Source: Acanthochlamys bracteata
Taxonomy: Eukaryota; Streptophyta; Magnoliopsida; Pandanales; Velloziaceae
Direction: 5' to 3'
Assembly: GCA_019914995.1 (NCBI GenBank)
Contig: CM034138.1
Coordinates: 1,302,001 to 1,366,000 of the forward strand
DNA: 64,000 bases
Part shown: positions 60,179 to 64,000 of the stretch, one piece after another
Position numbering within the stretch: position 1 is the first letter of the stretch
Layout of the letters: every line of letters begins with the position of its first letter
Notes under the pieces: generated by a model
Seen by the model: only the letters and a program-made list of their open reading frames with translations
The model's database searches: none
Told to the model about the DNA's origin: nothing
Made by a program: the position numbers and the translations under genes

Positions 60179-62040
60179 TCATTCTGGGACCAGCTGACCT
60201 TCGGTTCTAAAGAAACAAAGCACAGATGACGTACCATTAACTTCCTCGAATTGGACTTCCTTCACCATGTTAGAAGCAGCGTGGTATTCAAACCTGCAAA
60301 TCAATCAAATTAAAATATAAGGATGTTTGAAACACAGTCCTGATTCACTTACATTCACAAACAAAGTGTATATATCATATCCAGACGTTTGTCCTTCAAA
60401 AGAAGACAACCGCTCTTGTGACCTAGGCAGGAACTAAAATTGCATTGCCGCTTAAATGGGCCAATTATGTTGCTTTGCATCTACTGACCAAGTGGACATC
60501 TTAATAAGAAGCATGAGAATAATGACGCACGATCACATTGTAAGGAACAGACTTGAGCCAATTCTGCTATCAGGACAAGTGATCTACAAGGATCAACAAA
60601 GCTGAAAAGTAAAATGCTCAAGGCATACCAAAAGGAATTATTTTACAATGATATTCATGATACTTGTTCATATATGCAAAGGCAAAAATGTCATAGGAAT
60701 CAGTCTAGCTGTTATAATTCACCTGTTAGAAACATCTACTTCAAGTTCATAATCTGATGTGCTCTTGATAGCTTCATCTAGAACATCAACAATTTCTGAT
60801 TTCCTTGTGCTGGCCATGAGACAGTCGTACTCACTAGGAATGATAATTGCAAAAAACTTGTCACTCAGTCTACTAACACACAGCTTTTCTACAGCTGCTA
60901 GTGCTATGCGCCTTTTTAACATATCCACGTCTGGGTCTACAAGATAAATAGCAAAATCTGTGATCAACATAATGCGTTTCTTCATCTTTCCTGACCCAGT
61001 AAACTTCACAACCATGTCTGCAAAAAGCACCTTCTTGTCACCTGCATGGATAAGTTGATACGATTGGGACATCTGAAAAGAGCAACATACACATAATTTC
61101 AACAGTTTATTTTTAAATTTTCATTTTACTGTTCAAAATTCATTTTAAAGTTGAAATACAAAAGGTCACGACCAAAATGAATCAAAGAGGAGCAACTCAG
61201 AGATGCATGAATGAGATCAACACAATTCCACACAAAACAAACCACTACTTTAACCCAGGTCTAACGCCCTTTCAGTTTGACAGCAGAAGAAGATCTCCTT
61301 ATATGCTAACTAATGTATACAGCCAAAGTTGTTAGTTTTGCATTTTTTCTTTAACCTTTTCATCAGCCCCTACTCGGTAGATTCAAAACTTGCTTGCAAT
61401 TTGAACTACTAACTCTGAAGAGAAGAAAATGTCTAGAAATTCATAGAACTACAAGCAAAGCAAAACTAACATTTCTTGCAGTAAGGCCGTGAAGTCTTCA
61501 GCACCTAACTAATATAAACAAATTTAATTGCTATACCACAATGCAGATGCTCAACTGCTTGTAAGTACTCTATGCATCACACCTTCTGAAATGGAGAAGG
61601 AAGACTCCCATATTCTAATTAATATTCTCAAACTAGTAACAGGCACAAACACATAAAGCAATTGACTTTCTGAACTGTTATTATTCTTTAATTAACAAAT
61701 AATTCCACAAAATTTTATCAAGAAAACCAAAATGGTACTGAGATTCATTCAAGCGAAAGAGATCCAGAGTATGAACAAAACAAACAAATCGAAAACCTTG
61801 CTTTGATAGAAGCTTGGACAGGTAAGGATCATTGGGTACATCAACATAATCGCCCTTGCATTCCCTTACTAATGAAGCTCTCCTCTTTGACTTCAGCATC
61901 GCCACCAACGAAGCCGGAGTCTGAACTTTACCGTCCTCCTCTGCCGTCGTAGGCGAAATCTGAGTTTCTACGTTCGTCTCCGTCATCGCCATTGCAACTT
62001 CTCCGGCGAGATCCGACGAATGGGTCCGCACGCTTCTCAT
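60179..62040 (-). CDS. TH1 (class I myosin tail homology) domain protein
   Basis: 225 residues from three exons: 62040-61797, 61041-60723, 60293-60179, summing to 226 codons. The first exon is a low-complexity N-terminus ending in MLKSKRRASLVRECKGDYVD and PYLSKLLSKQG. Exon 2 holds the TH1 core (KKVLFADMVVKFTGSGK, KKRIMLITDFAIYLVD, LKRRIALAAVEKLCVSRLSD, FFAIIIPSEYDCLM), a fold that in myosin I binds acidic phospholipids. No motor domain is present, so this is the free-standing plant form. The C-terminus (EVQFEEVNGTSS, GQLVPE) is plant-specific. Role unknown; membrane binding is inferred. The acceptor at 61042 keeps frame, whereas the nearby alternative at 61073 does not. Confidence 0.88.
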
Positions 62041-64000
62041 CTCGCCGGTGCGGCGATCGAAGGGGAAAGAAAATGATGAACGAAGAACGAAAAAATCGCT
62101 AATTACAAATTTCAGTTGGGCTTTTTATATGAAATAGCTGGCCGGATTTTGGGCCTATATACAAAGCCCAACCGACTAACGATTTCTTCCCGAAAATTGT
62201 TTTCCCCAATTTTTTATTTGATTCTGATTGCGGTGATGAGTTGCGGTTGCCGCCGTCGGTAGACCACCTCCGATCTTTTGCCGTCACACTTCGAGACTCT
62301 GCCGCCGTAGCACTACTCACTCACCCCTGTCTTCGTTTCCTGCCAGTAACTTCTCTGGACTAAACTTCCCCTGTGATTGTCTGTAGAATATAATTCAATC
62401 CTTCATTGTAGGTTCGATTCTTCAATTCTATCTGTCTACAAGGTCAGGACTTCGGTTATTTCTTCGTGTGGAATGTTCGAAAAATTACTGCTAGATTTTT
62501 CTTGCAGTGCTAACTGTTTATAGACTATCTTCAAAGTCTGCTGTTGTGTATTCTTTCGTTGAACTGGTGTTAATATGTTTTGTCTAGTATATACTCCACT
62601 ACTGTGGTTCTTAAGTGCTTGTTTTGAAACCGGACTTTAGATGGAATACGTAAGGTGAGTTGAAGATAGCTAGCAGATTTCAGTGTGACTTTTCCAGTTG
62701 ATATATGAAGATTAACAAGAGAAGAGGCTGGGTGATTGTGTAGTGATTCCAAATGAAAGGCAATATTGGATAGAACCACACCAATATATTCTGTGGCATA
62801 CATATTAATGAGATAGATAGTGGGAGCATGTCGGGGACCCTATTTAAGCAACATTGGCGAACAATCTGGTTGTGAATTCTAGCCAGGAGACAGGCCGGTG
62901 TTATGATAGGCTGCAATTGAAACATAAGTGAGATATAGTGAAAAGGGATTGGAAAATATGGAATCTACTGCTGCATGGCAAGTCCGGTTTTCATAAGGGT
63001 AAAGACCATCGATGCTCCTGGTGAGTGGTAAGAGAGCAAGACGAAGGTGCACACTCTTACATTTTGTATATTTATGAGTTAGGCTGCTAGAAGTTTGTAG
63101 GCTCTAATTAGAGTATGTTGCCTTTACCGTAGGTCTGTCCATATGCTGTGAAGTTTAGGACTGTTTGCATCCTTCCAGCATTGGAAGATGCTTGGTTGTG
63201 ACGGAGGAAGATGCTTGGGCACCAATATTAGGTGTTGTGCAATAAGGTAGGCACGTCAGGATAATGCAACTGAAGATGAGAGTTCATAGGCTTCATGTAA
63301 GGTTCTAAAGGATGAAGCACTGGATATTATACTGATACTTTTGGCATTCCAAGTATCCAAAGGGCAGAATCCAAAGGGCAGATCTTGAGTCTGAGAACAA
63401 GAAGAAAAAGATAGTGTTTCAAGATCTGAAGTTCCCTATGGATGGTAAGAGAAAGATTAAACTGGGACGTAGTGCAAAGCAAGCACAGAGGATTGATTGT
63501 GTCAATGATGTAACAGATAGAGGAACCACAGCTACAAGCCTACAACAGTCAGAAAACCTATAAACTTCAGTATTTGTGATGCTATCCATCTCCTGGAGAA
63601 CATTGCTGATATAGAAAAAACTGCCCACTTACTACTTTGCAGCCAAGCTTTTCCATAAAAGTTTGGTTGCTGAAAACCAAGTAGGAAGAAAGTAGAACTC
63701 CTGTGACTTGTTATTTAGAGGTGGTTATCTGAAATTAATGAGTGTTTGCTACACCTCCAACTTATATCTTCTTACTTCTCTGACAAAATTTATAGCCCTT
63801 TCAAGTAATTCTTTGGATGACCTTCTAGTTCGTAATTCTACTTTCCTGCACATAGCCATCTAATTGTATACTGTCATTTGATGTGAGAGAGGGATATTGA
63901 GATTTCTGCTTATGTTGTTTCCTGTCTAAGAAGCTCAGGTATTTGGAGTGATGTGCTTCACTTCATTTGCTGCTCTTTTCTAGGCAGTCACAGTGAAAAT
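62041..64000. other. Right edge: possible bidirectional promoter, no recognised gene
   Basis: Just upstream of the TH1 gene start (62040) is a GC-richer stretch (62220-62345) that could be the leader of a divergent plus-strand transcript. Further right, a 60-codon plus-strand frame near 63383-63562 (LGRSAKQAQRIDC, KKKKIVFQDLKF) ends in TAA but has no ATG at a conserved place and no recognised family. It could be an exon of a gene continuing outside the window. Confidence 0.3.

Overview
The window is nuclear DNA of a eudicot plant. Genes are split by GT-AG introns in AT-rich DNA, intergenic space holds plant-type MITEs and hAT-like elements, and the proteins are plant-specific. I cannot name the species from the sequence.

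Layout. 1-2.4 kb: AT-rich flank with one Tourist-like MITE. 2.5-8.4 kb: an intact 14-exon type-II membrane glycosyltransferase (+). 9.3-11.9 kb: an intact single-exon G-type lectin receptor kinase (-). 13.4-15.1 kb: remnants of an unrecognised minus-strand gene below an E2F-like site and two G-boxes. 16.0-17.7 kb: the 5' part of a plastid pyruvate kinase beta gene, with a splice-phase error and a 260-bp MITE inside an exon; it ends in a 2.7-kb array of 156-bp tandem repeats (17.8-20.5 kb). 21.8-22 kb: what looks like the first exon of a minus-strand transcript. 23.6-24.4 kb: an 800-bp hAT-like element with an 8-bp target duplication. 26 kb: a frameshifted C2-domain gene. 30.1-32.7 kb: an intact HAWAIIAN SKIRT F-box gene (+). 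35.4-36 kb: a decayed glyoxalase-like gene. 37.8-38.5 kb: a MIR319 gene (-). 41.5-45.2 kb: an intact BTB-BACK gene of the POB1/LRB type (+). 45.6-47.4 kb: LRR remnants (+) facing a truncated cytochrome-b5-like gene (-). 47.7-48.7 kb: an intact small plastid-type DUF3143 gene (+). 49.5-51.2 kb: a V-ATPase subunit E pseudogene (-). 51.6-54.0 kb: an intact UBA-domain gene (-). 55.2-56.7 kb: a glucose-6-phosphate 1-epimerase pseudogene (+). 57.7-58.2 kb: a hAT MITE. 60.2-62.0 kb: an intact TH1-domain gene (-). The right edge has no gene I recognise.

The genes do not form a pathway. Two themes stand out. First, at least seven broken genes are interleaved with intact ones. Where the family has introns, several of the broken genes still carry them, so they are decayed duplicates or local losses rather than retrocopies. 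This is the pattern expected of fractionation after genome duplication (inference). Second, HWS and POB1 are neighbours in Arabidopsis (At3g61590-At3g61600, from memory). Here they keep order and orientation, but about 9 kb containing MIR319 lies between them. Exon boundaries were set by hand from splice consensus, reading frame and family similarity; for the seven intact genes the exon lengths sum to whole codons.
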